Origin: an uncultured Bacteroidales bacterium
GTDB taxonomy: Bacteria > Bacteroidota > Bacteroidia > Bacteroidales > Paludibacteraceae
Direction: 5' to 3'
Assembly: GCA_903927945.1 (NCBI GenBank)
Contig: CAIYOZ010000082.1
Span: 1-50,083 of the forward strand
Length of the DNA: 50,083 bases
Part shown: positions 17,694 to 27,449 of the stretch, one piece after another
How positions within the stretch are numbered: the stretch's first letter is position 1
Layout: every line of letters begins with the position of its first letter
Made by a program: the position numbers and the translations under genes
Notes under the pieces: generated by a model
Databases searched by the model: none
The model's input: the letters and a program-made list of their open reading frames with translations, nothing else
Told to the model about the DNA's origin: nothing

Positions 17694-18254
17694 ATGAAAA
17701 CAATAAAATTATCAATTCAGCACAAAACAATAAGATTATTTACAACAACAATTTTGTTAGGAATATACCTTATTTTGAATTCTTCCTTTTTACCATCGCC
17801 GGTACTTACGGATCCTGAAATAGCAAAAGTAGCAGTGACAGCCAACCAGATTGATATTAATTACGCTAAAATTGCAAAGGATAAATCCAAGAACACAGAA
17901 GTCCTAAAATTTGCAAATACGATGATCACTGATCATCAATCTGTGATTAACCAAGCAGTGACACTTGTCACAAAGCTCAAGGTTACTCCAAAAGACAACG
18001 AGGTGAGCATGAAACTAAATTCTGATGCAGATGCCATGAAAAAGACATTGAAAGAAAAGACAGGAATGGCTTTCAACAAGGCATACATTAACAATGAGGT
18101 CAGCTATCACAAAGCAGTGATTAATACCGTAGAAAATGTATTGATACCACAAACCAAAAATGCTGAATTAAAGGCATTATTAATGAAAGTGGTGCCGATA
18201 CTGAAATCACACCTTGAACATGCTGAAATGCTTCAAAAAACAATGTCTAAATAA
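17694..18254 (+). CDS. Exported DUF4142 (ferritin-like helical) protein
   Basis: The 186-residue protein has an N-terminal hydrophobic export segment (residues about 13-30) followed by the DUF4142 four-helix region: EIAKVAVTANQIDINYAKIAKDKS, VLKFANTMITDHQSVINQA, and AYINNEVSYHKAVINTVENVLIPQ to the end. The His and Asp/Glu residues in DHQS, SYHKA and LKSHLEHAE resemble metal sites of ferritin-like proteins, but the role is unproven. Its stop overlaps the start of the next gene by one base (TAATG), so both are translated from one transcript with the cupredoxin. Confidence 0.88.
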   Translation: MKTIKLSIQHKTIRLFTTTILLGIYLILNSSFLPSPVLTDPEIAKVAVTANQIDINYAKIAKDKSKNTEVLKFANTMITDHQSVINQAVTLVTKLKVTPKDNEVSMKLNSDADAMKKTLKEKTGMAFNKAYINNEVSYHKAVINTVENVLIPQTKNAELKALLMKVVPILKSHLEHAEMLQKTMSK

Positions 18255-18670
18255 TGAAAACAATAGAAAGGATATTGAGAAACAGCAAGTACCTGTTGTT
18301 CTCAATATCTCTTTTATGTAGTTGCCATGCCTCCACGGGTAAAGATTCATCTCTTGCGGGGAAGCTTGACTCGAACATTGTGACTCAAAAAAACAGCTAT
18401 TCTCCTTCGAACAACCGCAAATCTCATAAGGATACCGTTTTCATCAGCGATATGAAATTTCGTCCCGTGGTGATAAATGTTCGTACAGGGGATACAATAG
18501 TCTGGGTGAACAAGGACCTTGTGGTGCACAACGTTACCGGACTATCCGGAAATGGTTGGGCTTCACCTCCTATCCGTTCCGGAGCTACCTGGAAGATGGC
18601 AGTCTTACAGTCTGCTGACTATAACTGCTCCATTCATCCTGAAATGAAAGGTGAAATCGTAGTAAAATGA
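18254..18670 (+). CDS. Plastocyanin-like cupredoxin lipoprotein
   Basis: The 138-residue protein carries an export signal with cysteines at a possible lipobox (SLLCSC). The mature domain is a blue-copper fold: VFISDMKFRPVVINVRTGDTIVWVNKDLVVHNVTG with the first His ligand, and YNCSIHPEMKGEIVV with the Cys, His and Met ligands in the order expected for a type 1 copper site. It should carry electrons in the periplasm. It is translationally linked to the DUF4142 gene before it. Confidence 0.9.
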   Translation: MKTIERILRNSKYLLFSISLLCSCHASTGKDSSLAGKLDSNIVTQKNSYSPSNNRKSHKDTVFISDMKFRPVVINVRTGDTIVWVNKDLVVHNVTGLSGNGWASPPIRSGATWKMAVLQSADYNCSIHPEMKGEIVVK

Positions 18671-18712
18671 AGACTTGCCTTCATTACTGTTTCATTAAAA
18701 AAAAAGATCCAT

Positions 18713-20717
18713 ATGACTATTGAAGAAAAATCGATTGATACAATCCGTTGTCTGGCCATGGACGCGGTTGAGAAAGCCAATTCAGGACACCCTGGCACAC
18801 CAATGGCACTGGCACCGGCAGCATATGTACTGTGGATGGAGCATATGCATTATAATCCGTCAAATCCGAAGTGGTTCAACCGCGACCGGTTTGTACTTTC
18901 CAATGGTCATGCTTCCATGTTGCAATACGCTATGTTGCATCTAACAGGCTATGACATATCCTTAGACGATTTAAAAAACTTCAGGCAATGGGGGAAGCAA
19001 TACTCCGGGGCATCCAGAATACGGGTTCACACCGGGCATAGAAACTACCACAGGTCCATTGGGCCAGGGTCTCATGAATGCCGTAGGCATGGCAATGGCG
19101 GAAGCGCACCTGGCAGCCACATTTAACACCAAGGATATTACCCTTATCGACCACCATACCTACGTATTCTGTAGTGACGGTGATTTTATGGAAGGAGCTT
19201 CCCATGAAGCAGCCTCGATAGCCGGACATTTTGGGCTGGGCAAACTCATTGTCTTATACGATGACAACCACATTACTATCGAAGGAAATACTTCGCTCAC
19301 TTATTCCGACGATGTGGCCAAGCGTTTCGAATCCTATCACTGGCACGTTCAGAATCTGGGAGACAAGGGGAATGACCTCAAGGCAATCTCCGAATCCTTT
19401 ACCCAGGCTAAAATGGTGAAGGATCAACCATCACTCATTATTCTCAGGACTCACATTGGATACGGTTCACCTCACAAAGAGGATACCTCCGAGGCCCACG
19501 GTTCACCGTTGGGAGAAGAGGAAATAAAACTCACCAAACAATTTTATGGGTGGCCTGAAGAAGCCCGTTTTTGGATTCCCGATGAGGTAAAATACCATAT
19601 GAACAAAGCTCTTGAAAAAGGAGTTGAACTGGAAGACACCTGGAATAAAACACTGGTTGCTTATGAAAGTGCACTTCCGATACTGGCAAAACAACTGGGG
19701 GATTGCATTAACCAAGTACCACCACAAGGCTGGGAAAAACTTATACCTGCATATTTACCGACTGATGGTCCTAAGGCTACCAGGGAGATTTCTTCCGATG
19801 TAATTAATTCATTGGCAGCACACATGCCCTGGCTAATGGGTGGAAGCGGCGACCTGGAACCTTCGACCAAAACGTTGATCAAATCATCTGGTTACTTCGG
19901 AAAAGATAACTACAGTAACCGAAACATAGACTGGGGTATCCGGGAACATTTGATGTGTGCCGCCAGCTCAGGGTTGAGCGTTCATGGCGGGATACGTCCC
20001 TATGCAGCCACTTTTTTCATTTTTACGGATTATGCCCGTGCAGCCATAAGGCTTGCCTGCATCATGGAATTGCCTGTGATTTACGTGATGACCCATGATT
20101 CCATTGGACTGGGGGAAGATGGAACAACCCATCAGCCGATAGAACACCTGGCTTCTTTCAGGGCTATGCCTAATATTACTTTGATCAGACCCTCGGATGC
20201 AAACGAGACATCATTTGCCTGGAGGGCAGCTATCGAACATACCAGTGGTCCGACCATGCTGGTATTATCCAGGCAAAAGTTACCCATCTTTGATCGTACT
20301 CTATACGCATCCGCCGAAGGATTACTGAAAGGCGCCTATATTCTGTCCCGGGAACAAGCTTCGGAACCCGATATCATTTTGATAGCAACCGGCTCGGAAG
20401 TTTACCTTGTCCTTGAAGCCCAACAAGCACTTCAGGAAGAGAAAATCAATGCCCGGGTAGTGAGTTTTCCGAGCTGGGAATTGTTTAGAAAGCAGGATCA
20501 GGAATACAAGGAAACCATATTACCACCTGTTGTAAAAGTCCGGCTTGCTGTGGAAGCAGCTGTATCTCAGGGTTGGGAAGAATGGGTGGGGGATCAGGGT
20601 AAGGTAATCGGCCTTTCCTCTTTCGGGACTAGTGCTCCTTATAAGGAGGTCTATCAACACGAAGGGATTACAGTGCAAGAGATCGTAAAAACGGCTAAAG
20701 CAATGCTCAGAAAATGA
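18713..20717 (+). pseudogene. tkt: Transketolase with an apparent +1 frameshift
   Basis: Two overlapping frames together give a full transketolase of about 667 residues. The first frame starts [35 protein letters not shown] and is correct to LKNFRQWG. There a run of five G (18990-18994) shifts the frame. Reading one base less restores [12 protein letters not shown] and continues into [20 protein letters not shown], the TPP-binding region (VFCSDGDFMEGASHEA), the pyrimidine-binding domain and the C-terminal domain to 20717. No other damage was seen. The enzyme would transfer two-carbon units in the pentose phosphate pathway, and rpiB overlaps its end by four bases. I list it as disrupted, but a homopolymer sequencing error is as likely as a real mutation. 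Confidence 0.88.
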
Positions 20718-21184
20718 AAATAATCATCGCTTCCGACCATGCAGGGTACATCTATAAAGCTTTGTTGATAAAACATTTGAATGAAAATGGACATGAAGTA
20801 ATAAATCTGGGTGCCTTTAATGAAGAACCCTCAGATTATCCGGATCATGCAGCAGATGTTGCCCATGCGTTGCTTGATCATAAAGGTGAAAAAGCCATCA
20901 TTATTTGTGGCAGTGGGGTCGGTGTATGTGTTGCTGCCAACAAATTCATGGGAATCAGGGCGGGTGTATGCCATGACACCTATTCAGCCCATCAGTGCGT
21001 TGAACATGATGATGTGAATGTGCTTTGCCTGGGACAACGGATTATAGGAATCGCATTGGCCTACGAAATAGTGGATGCATTTATCAATGCTCATTTCATT
21101 ACAAAGGAACGCTACCAACGAAGGCTTGAAAAAATCAATCAGATTGAAAACCGGAATATGACAGAGGAAAGAACTGTGGAATAA
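20714..21184 (+). CDS. rpiB: Ribose 5-phosphate isomerase B
   Basis: This cytoplasmic enzyme interconverts ribose 5-phosphate and ribulose 5-phosphate. The family marks are clear: MKIIIASDHAGYIYK with Asp8 and His9, the active-site segment IIICGSGVGVCVAANK, GIRAGVCHDTYSAHQCVEHDDVNVLCLG, and GIALAYEIVDAFI. The length (156) is normal for RpiB. It starts in ATGA overlap with the transketolase stop, so the two pentose phosphate genes are one operon. The C-terminal tail after YQRRLEKI is slightly longer than usual. Confidence 0.97.
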   Translation: MKIIIASDHAGYIYKALLIKHLNENGHEVINLGAFNEEPSDYPDHAADVAHALLDHKGEKAIIICGSGVGVCVAANKFMGIRAGVCHDTYSAHQCVEHDDVNVLCLGQRIIGIALAYEIVDAFINAHFITKERYQRRLEKINQIENRNMTEERTVE

Positions 21185-21241
21185 TATTCCAAAAGGAAAA
21201 ATAATCAACGATAGAAACAAAAAAATTAAAGACTTTATATT

Positions 21242-21883
21242 ATGAAAGAAAATATAACTACGTTATTTTTAGATATCGGCGGAGTACTTCTCACAAACGG
21301 TTGGGATCGCAAGTCACGACGGCTGGCCATGACCACCTTTGGCCTGGAACAGGAGGAAACTGAAGAAAGGCACCACCTGATATTCCCTCTGTATGAGGAA
21401 GCAAAACTGACCTTGGATGAATACCTTGACAGTGTCATTTTTCATACCGAAAGGAATTTCACCCGGGAAGATTTCAAAGCATTTATGTTCAATCAATCAG
21501 CCCCTATTGAAGGATCAATTGAATATTTCAAACTCCTGAAAGCCCAGCATCAATTAAAGGTGGTAGCAGTCAATAATGAAGGGATTGAGATCAATGAATA
21601 CCGGATTCAGAAATACAAACTGGGTGAGCTAATCGACTCATTTATATCATCCTGTTATATGCATATCCGCAAACCGGATGTAGCGATCTTTGATATGGCA
21701 TGTAACATAGCTCATGTATCCCCCGGACAAGTACTCTATATAGACGACCGGCATATTTTCGTGGAACTTGCCTCAAAACTGGGGATCAGGAGCTATCAAT
21801 TTACAGGGGTGAATGATGCAAAGTCCTTTATGCAAACAGTCAATTTTTTAATTACGACCAAGGAATTAACAGCAACTGTTTAA
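21242..21883 (+). CDS. HAD superfamily hydrolase
   Basis: The 213-residue protein has the HAD Rossmannoid order: LFLDIGGVLLTNGW (motif I nucleophile Asp, with Gly at the usual second Asp position as in DIGGV/DLGNV subgroups), VVAVNNEG (motif II region), RKPDVAIF (motif III Lys), and VLYIDDRHIF (motif IV Asp pair). A helical cap lies between about residues 20 and 85. Phosphatase or epoxide-hydrolase-like activity is possible; the substrate cannot be given. It follows rpiB by 57 bases and may act in the same sugar phosphate context, but this is only proximity. Confidence 0.88.
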   Translation: MKENITTLFLDIGGVLLTNGWDRKSRRLAMTTFGLEQEETEERHHLIFPLYEEAKLTLDEYLDSVIFHTERNFTREDFKAFMFNQSAPIEGSIEYFKLLKAQHQLKVVAVNNEGIEINEYRIQKYKLGELIDSFISSCYMHIRKPDVAIFDMACNIAHVSPGQVLYIDDRHIFVELASKLGIRSYQFTGVNDAKSFMQTVNFLITTKELTATV

Positions 21884-22630
21884 ATATGATTTATTATTTG
21901 CTGGATACCATGAAGCTAAATCCCAAAAAATCACTCTTTCGGGATTATTGGCTACATGGGATTAGTTCAGTTTCTCTTTCAGCAGATGGTATTGCAATAA
22001 TGGGAGGATCTTTTTACAATAGTCACAAGGTGCCGCCTGGGTATTTATTCCTGTAATTGCTCCAACGACACTGCCACCAGCAGTGCAGCTACCAATATAA
22101 ATGCAAGCGGAGTAACTTTAAATGGTATAGTCAATGCCATTAATTCTAGCACCTGCTGTTGATAATTTATTATGAGAGATTGAAGTAATTTTCAATTTCA
22201 TTCGTCTTCCCATTTAGAAGAGGTTAATTCCACGAAATAGTTACAGGAAATAGTTGATATTTAACTAATCCAAATCATTAAATGGATGCTTACTCAAAGT
22301 ACAAAGGTAATTATGAGCAGGAGTAAACAAAAATGTAATATCTATGCTTGGAATGTTTAATCAGAACAACAATCTAAATACAAGAATTTGAGAAATTAGT
22401 TGCTAAAGCGTGCAATCATGATTTGTAATGAAATTTTTTTCATCGTTAAGAAATAAATGCCACCATCGCTTATGTACGGATACAACCCAGAATGATTACA
22501 CTTTCCCGGATATTCATAAATAGAAATCCTGCTTTTATTGAGATGAATGGGATTCCGGCATGTTTACTAAGTTTCACATGTTATCCTGTTAATTTTAGCT
22601 TAACTGTTAGTTATTAGGTGCGGTTATTCG
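21884..22630. other. Gene-poor region with weak short frames
   Basis: No convincing gene was found in this stretch, which is part of the 921-base gap before the ABC genes. A 31-codon hydrophobic frame with ATG exists on the minus strand (22140 to 22045), and an overlapping frame on the same strand (to 21962) reads GGSVVGAITGIN and then CDYCKK. Either may be a chance frame or a decayed small membrane-protein gene. The rest is AT-rich without recognisable repeats. Confidence 0.3.
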
Positions 22631-22638
22631 TACCTTTG
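22631..22638 (+). promoter_or_regulatory. Candidate -7 box of the ABC exporter operon
   Basis: TACCTTTG matches the strong Bacteroidota form TAnnTTTG and is followed by CA. Transcription from near 22645 leaves a leader of about 160 bases before the ATG at 22805. Confidence 0.6.
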
Positions 22639-22804
22639 CACGCTCAAGAAACTGATGTTTAATGAACCCTGGTACTGATTTGCTTACTTTTGATAATGAA
22701 TTCAGACATTCTCCGGGTATTAATTATTGAGTACAATTGAAAATCTTTATTATAATCTCTTTATTAGATTAAACCAAACTTCTAAAGTTAAAGAATCAAA
22801 CGCA

Positions 22805-24568
22805 ATGGCAGATAAAGCAACCGAACCAATACCTGTGGGGAAACCCGACAAACCCAACATTTTCGCGGTACTGAAACCCTACAAGGTAATGATTTTCAGT
22901 CTGATCGGGTTTGCATTGCTGAGTAACGGAGTGAACCTGGTCATTCCAAAGCTGATTTCCCACGGCATTGATGATTTCTCACACGGTACTTTTTCATACC
23001 AACGGTTGATTATTGAATTCATGTCAGCGGCATTCATTATTTTCGTGTTTACCTTTCTACAGGGAATCCTGCAAACCTATGCTTCTGAAAAGGTAGCCCG
23101 GGATTTAAGGACAAAACTTGCCGATAAGATTTCCCGACAAAGTTATATTTTCATTCAAAAAGCAAACCCCTCAAAATTGCTTACCAACCTGACCTCGGAC
23201 ATAGACTCGATTAAGCTTTTCGTTTCTATGGCAGTGGTATCGCTTGCTTCATCCATATTTATAATTATCGGTGCAAGCATTCTGCTTTTTTCCATCAACT
23301 GGAAACTGGCTTTATCGGTGCTGACAATTATACCTATCATCAGCGGAGCTTTCTTCTTTGTCTTCCGGAAAGTAAGGGTACTGTTTAAGAAGAGCCGGGA
23401 AGTGGTCGACTGGTTGAATAGGGTCATCAGCGAAAGCATCATGGGGGCAGCCATTATCAGGGTCTTGAATTCTCAAACACTGGAATACAGCAAGTTTATG
23501 GATGCGAACACGCAGGCTAAGAACCTGGGTATATCCATCCTCAAGCTTTTTGCAACCCTGATACCCATTGTGGTGTTCGTGAGCAACATGGCGCAATTAA
23601 TTATTCTGGCACTAGGTGGGCATTTCGTGATTGACGGGTCCATGTCGTTGGGTGATTTTGCAGCCTTTAATTCCTACCTGGTCATGCTTATTTTCCCGAT
23701 TATCATCATTGGCTTTATTAGTAATTTTGTGGTACAGGCATCGGTATCCTACGGGAGGATTTCTGAAGTATTATATGCCACCGAAACAAGGGATACCGGA
23801 ACTGTGGACACTCCGTTGAAGGGTAATCTTGAGTTGCAGGACATATCTGTTGTGTATGGCGATAAGCCTGTATTGAAGCATGTTTCAATGACTATTACGC
23901 CTGGAACACGGACTGCCATTATCGGTCCCACAGCAGCCGGAAAAACCCAATTACTATACTTACTCACCGGTTTGTTACAACCCGAAAGTGGTTCTATCCT
24001 GTTTGATGGCATCTCTATCAACGATTACAACAAAGAAACCTTTCAACAGCAAATTGGATTTGTGTTTCAGGACAGCATTATGTTCAATATGACTCTTCGT
24101 GAAAACATTGCTTTCAACGACAAGGTCACTGACGAATTGATGACAAAGGCCATTGAAACAGCAGAATTGAGTGACTTTATCCATACCCTTCCCGAGGGAA
24201 TGGAAACCATTGTCAGCGAACGGGGAACCAGCCTGTCCGGAGGACAGAAACAACGTATCATGCTGGCACGGGCATTGGCCATGAACCCCAGGATTCTGTT
24301 GCTCGATGATTTTACGGCGCGGGTGGACAGCCAGACAGAAGAAAAGATCCTGAATAATGTCGCCAAGAATTATCCGGGCATAACGCTGCTTTCCATCACA
24401 CAAAAGATATCTTCCGTAAAGAACTACGGACAAATCATCCTGCTGGAAGAAGGGGAAATACTTGCCCGTGGAACCCATGAATCGTTGATGGATAGCAGCC
24501 CTGAATATGTACAAATCTATAATTCGCAGCGCAGTACAAATCTTTTCGAGGAGACCCCCAACTCCTAA
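22805..24568 (+). CDS. ABC exporter half, degenerate catalytic NBD
   Basis: The 587-residue half-transporter has about six membrane segments (residues about 30-330) and a C-terminal nucleotide-binding domain. Walker A is GPTAAGKT and the signature LSGGQKQR is canonical. Walker B reads ILLLDDFTA, with Asp in place of the catalytic Glu, and the switch reads SITQKIS, with Gln in place of His. Its own ATP site should therefore hydrolyse poorly. The next gene encodes the partner with the opposite pattern. A TTG start at 22727 is possible, but the ATG at 22805 is preferred because the upstream residues are not family-like. The last codons (ETPNS and stop) lie in an inverted-repeat arm. The exported compound is unknown; multidrug or lipid export is typical. 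Confidence 0.93.
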   Translation: MADKATEPIPVGKPDKPNIFAVLKPYKVMIFSLIGFALLSNGVNLVIPKLISHGIDDFSHGTFSYQRLIIEFMSAAFIIFVFTFLQGILQTYASEKVARDLRTKLADKISRQSYIFIQKANPSKLLTNLTSDIDSIKLFVSMAVVSLASSIFIIIGASILLFSINWKLALSVLTIIPIISGAFFFVFRKVRVLFKKSREVVDWLNRVISESIMGAAIIRVLNSQTLEYSKFMDANTQAKNLGISILKLFATLIPIVVFVSNMAQLIILALGGHFVIDGSMSLGDFAAFNSYLVMLIFPIIIIGFISNFVVQASVSYGRISEVLYATETRDTGTVDTPLKGNLELQDISVVYGDKPVLKHVSMTITPGTRTAIIGPTAAGKTQLLYLLTGLLQPESGSILFDGISINDYNKETFQQQIGFVFQDSIMFNMTLRENIAFNDKVTDELMTKAIETAELSDFIHTLPEGMETIVSERGTSLSGGQKQRIMLARALAMNPRILLLDDFTARVDSQTEEKILNNVAKNYPGITLLSITQKISSVKNYGQIILLEEGEILARGTHESLMDSSPEYVQIYNSQRSTNLFEETPNS

Positions 24569-24671
24569 ATGGGACTTGGCTACCTCATTTTGATCCGGTT
24601 TCCGTTTAAGGGTAAAGGGAAAAATTTAATTCTAATCAATACTATCCAATCCCCCTTTAGGGGCTAGGGGT
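24554..24671. repeat. Paired inverted repeat of the CCCCTTTAGGGG family, ABC gap
   Basis: The left arm (24554-24574, ACCCCCAACTCCTAAATGGG) and right arm (24651-24671, CCCCCTTTAGGGGCTAGGGG) are diverged inverse copies. The left arm includes the stop codon of the first ABC gene; the right arm ends 13 bases before the second ABC gene. Related pairs lie at 35795-35874, 36295-36422 and 42067-42119. Confidence 0.75.
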
Positions 24672-24683
24672 AATTTAAACATT

Positions 24684-26450
24684 ATGAGCTATAATCTCAA
24701 CATAAAAAAAGGAATTCAGGCACCTGAGAAAGTCAGTACCACACGCACGGTAAAACGACTGCTGGCACTTATGGGCAAAGAGCGCAAGAACCTCAACATT
24801 GCCCTGATTTTTATTCTGATCAATTCAGGCCTTAACCTGGTTGCCCCGTACCTGGTTGGCCATGCAGTCGACACTTACATTGTCACCAAACATTACGAGG
24901 GAGTGATTCAGTACAGCATTATTTTATTTGGTGTATTTCTATTGGCATTGGTCAGCGGTTACACACAAACACAGTTGATGGGACGTGTAGGTCAGCGCAT
25001 GCTGTTTAACCTAAGGAATATGGTCTTCAACAAACTACAGGAATTACCCATCGATTTTTTCAACCAGAACAAGGCAGGTGACCTGATCTCCAGGATCAAC
25101 AACGACACCGATAAAATTAACCAGTTCTTTTCCCAATCGCTGGTACAGTTCATGAGCAGTATATTTTCCATGATTGGAGCCGGTGTATTCATGCTGTCGA
25201 TAAACGTCAAACTCGGATTGGCAGCCTTGATACCGGCTTTCGTCCTGTGGATTTTCACCCGGAGCATTTCGCCGTGGGTAAAAAACAGGAACATGGTCAA
25301 TATGAAAAGTACCGGGTTGCTTAGTGCCGAAATCCAGGAAAGCCTGAATAACTTCAAGGTCATTGTAGCCTTCAACCGGCGTGATTACTTCCGCAAACGC
25401 TTTGACGAGGTGAATGCCGAGAACTATCAAAACTCTGTCAAGGCGGGCATCGCCAACAATATGTTTACTCCCGTGTTCGGCTTCTCCTCAAATATCGGGC
25501 AAATGGTGGTACTGGCATTTGGTATTTACCTGATTGCTGTCGGACAATTCTCTGTCGGGTTGCTCATCAGTTTTCTGGCTTATATCACTCAGTTCTACAA
25601 TCCGCTTCGTCAGATAGCCGCACTCTGGGCGAACTTTCAGGTGGCATTAGCCGGTTGGGTCCGTATCTCGCAGATACTGGTACTCGAAAACAATTTGCCG
25701 GTCATGGAATCCGCTACAGCAAAAAACACTACAAACTTAATGTCATTCCAGCATGTTTCGTTCTCCTATATCCCGGGAAATGATATCCTGAAAGACGTAA
25801 GTTTCGATCTCGAAAAAGGCAAAACCTATGCATTTGTAGGCCCAACCGGTGGTGGTAAAACGACCACTGCCTCACTGATGGCACGACTGTACGATCCGAC
25901 TGATGGTCAGATCATACTCGATGGTGTGGACATACGTACCATGGACATCGAGACCCGAACATCCAAAATCGGATTTATCCTGCAGGAACCATTCCTGTTC
26001 AGCGGCACCATCCGCGATAACATACTCTATGGGAATGTGGAATACAGCAATATAACAAATGAAGCGTTGGCTCTTGTCCTGAAAGACTCAGGATTGGACG
26101 GATTGCTCGAACGCTTTGATGGCGGGCTCACTGCCGAGATAAAGTCTTCGGGTGACGGAATCAGCCTGGGACAGAAACAACTCATTGCCTTTATCCGTGC
26201 AGTGCTGCGCAAACCCGAACTCCTGATCCTGGATGAGGCAACCGCCAATATCGACACCGTGACCGAACAGTTACTCGACAGCATCCTGAAAAGGCTTCCA
26301 GAGAGTACTACCCGTATTATCATTGCTCATCGGTTGAATACGATAGAAAATGCAGATGAAATCTATTTTATCAATTCTGGTGCAGTGACCAAGGCCGGCT
26401 CCATGCAGGATGCTGTGAACCTGCTGTTGAAGGGAAAGAGGGAAAGCTAA
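24684..26450 (+). CDS. ABC exporter half, catalytic NBD with altered signature
   Basis: The 588-residue partner has six membrane segments and an NBD with Walker A GPTGGGKT, a canonical Walker B ILDEATAN with the catalytic Glu, and an H-loop IIIAHRLN with His. Its signature is ISLGQKQ, with Leu instead of the third residue (Gly) of LSGGQ. In a heterodimer its Walker motifs pair with the canonical signature of the first protein, giving one competent ATP site and one degenerate site, as in TM287/288 and BmrCD type exporters. The genes are separated by 115 bases containing an inverted-repeat element. Substrate unknown. Confidence 0.93.
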   Translation: MSYNLNIKKGIQAPEKVSTTRTVKRLLALMGKERKNLNIALIFILINSGLNLVAPYLVGHAVDTYIVTKHYEGVIQYSIILFGVFLLALVSGYTQTQLMGRVGQRMLFNLRNMVFNKLQELPIDFFNQNKAGDLISRINNDTDKINQFFSQSLVQFMSSIFSMIGAGVFMLSINVKLGLAALIPAFVLWIFTRSISPWVKNRNMVNMKSTGLLSAEIQESLNNFKVIVAFNRRDYFRKRFDEVNAENYQNSVKAGIANNMFTPVFGFSSNIGQMVVLAFGIYLIAVGQFSVGLLISFLAYITQFYNPLRQIAALWANFQVALAGWVRISQILVLENNLPVMESATAKNTTNLMSFQHVSFSYIPGNDILKDVSFDLEKGKTYAFVGPTGGGKTTTASLMARLYDPTDGQIILDGVDIRTMDIETRTSKIGFILQEPFLFSGTIRDNILYGNVEYSNITNEALALVLKDSGLDGLLERFDGGLTAEIKSSGDGISLGQKQLIAFIRAVLRKPELLILDEATANIDTVTEQLLDSILKRLPESTTRIIIAHRLNTIENADEIYFINSGAVTKAGSMQDAVNLLLKGKRES

Positions 26451-26748
26451 TGTGGTGATGTGATAATGTAATATAATGATGCAAACCCCTCACACCTGAA
26501 CCATGAAGGGCTTCAAAAAAATTCAAAATGTTTTATTGATTCTTTCAGGATATTGTTGATTCATTCTTTTATTCTTTATATCTACACTTCAGCCGGCAAC
26601 TTCCAATTCTAACTTGTTGGAATATTTAAATCCGTTTTTAATCAGCTAAATCAGCGTATATCTGCTTGCTAATCTTCTTTTATTTATAAAATGCTTTCTT
26701 TTTCGGGGATAATCCTTCCACAGGCATTGTGATTCAAAGAATTGTTCG

Positions 26749-26756
26749 TATCTTTG
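26749..26756 (+). promoter_or_regulatory. Candidate -7 box of the rpsF operon
   Basis: TATCTTTG followed by CC fits TAnnTTTG. Start of transcription near 26763 leaves a leader of about 45 bases. The remaining part of the 356-base gap 26451-26806 shows nothing else. Confidence 0.65.
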
Positions 26757-26806
26757 CCCCGCTTTAATAAAAACTAGTATTCATTATTAAAAAGCTAACA
26801 AACAGT

Positions 26807-27157
26807 ATGTTAAATCATTATGAAACCGTTTTCATTCTAACTCCCGTTTTGTCTGATGTCCAGATGAAGGAAGCGGTAGAAAAGTACAAAACCATTTTGA
26901 CAGAGAATGGTGCCCTCATCACCAATGAGGAAAATTGGGGATTGCGCAAGTTGCAATATCCAATCCAGAAAAAATCGACAGGTTTTTATTCGTTGCTTCA
27001 GTTTGATGCCGACCCTACCGTGATCGCTACGTTGGAAACACAATTCCGCCGCGACGAACGTGTACTGCGTTTCTTATCTTTCCGTTTGGATAAATATGCA
27101 TTCGAGTACGCTGAAAAAAGAAAGAGTGTTAAATCTAAAGAAGTAAAGGAGAACTAA
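26807..27157 (+). CDS. rpsF: 30S ribosomal protein S6
   Basis: Ribosomal protein S6, 116 residues, binds 16S rRNA with S18 in the platform of the small subunit. The start [16 protein letters not shown] and the middle [27 protein letters not shown] are family hallmarks, as is [14 protein letters not shown]. It opens the conserved S6-S18-L9 operon, with only three bases to rpsR. The lysine-rich tail is usual in Bacteroidota. Confidence 0.98.
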   Translation: MLNHYETVFILTPVLSDVQMKEAVEKYKTILTENGALITNEENWGLRKLQYPIQKKSTGFYSLLQFDADPTVIATLETQFRRDERVLRFLSFRLDKYAFEYAEKRKSVKSKEVKEN

Positions 27158-27160
27158 ACC

Positions 27161-27430
27161 ATGGCAGTAAACAACGGAGATATCAGATACCTGACTCCAC
27201 CCTCAGTAGATGTAAAGAAGAAAAAATACTGTCGCTTCAGAAAGAGCGGTATTAAGTACATCGATTACAAAGATCCGGAATTCCTGAAAAAATTCCTTAA
27301 CGAACAAGGAAAGATTCTTCCTCGTCGTCTTACCGGTACTTCGTTGAAATTTCAACGTAAAGTAGCTCAGGCAGTAAAAAGGGCACGCCACATCGCGTTG
27401 CTTCCTTATGTAACCGATATGATGAAATAA
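27161..27430 (+). CDS. rpsR: 30S ribosomal protein S18
   Basis: Ribosomal protein S18, 89 residues, the partner of S6. Clear marks are [42 protein letters not shown] and the end [17 protein letters not shown]. The start ATG at 27161 follows an AAAGGAG site overlapping the end of rpsF. Twenty bases separate it from rplI. Confidence 0.98.
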   Translation: MAVNNGDIRYLTPPSVDVKKKKYCRFRKSGIKYIDYKDPEFLKKFLNEQGKILPRRLTGTSLKFQRKVAQAVKRARHIALLPYVTDMMK

Positions 27431-27449
27431 TAAACAAGGAGGAAAAAGT

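Noticed and set aside
22727-22804. TTG-started extension of the first ABC protein
   Set aside because: The residues are not family-like, and a clear ATG follows at 22805.
26763-26806. S6:S18-binding autoregulatory leader of the rpsF operon
   Set aside because: Known in other bacteria, but the short leader here shows no hairpin I could match.
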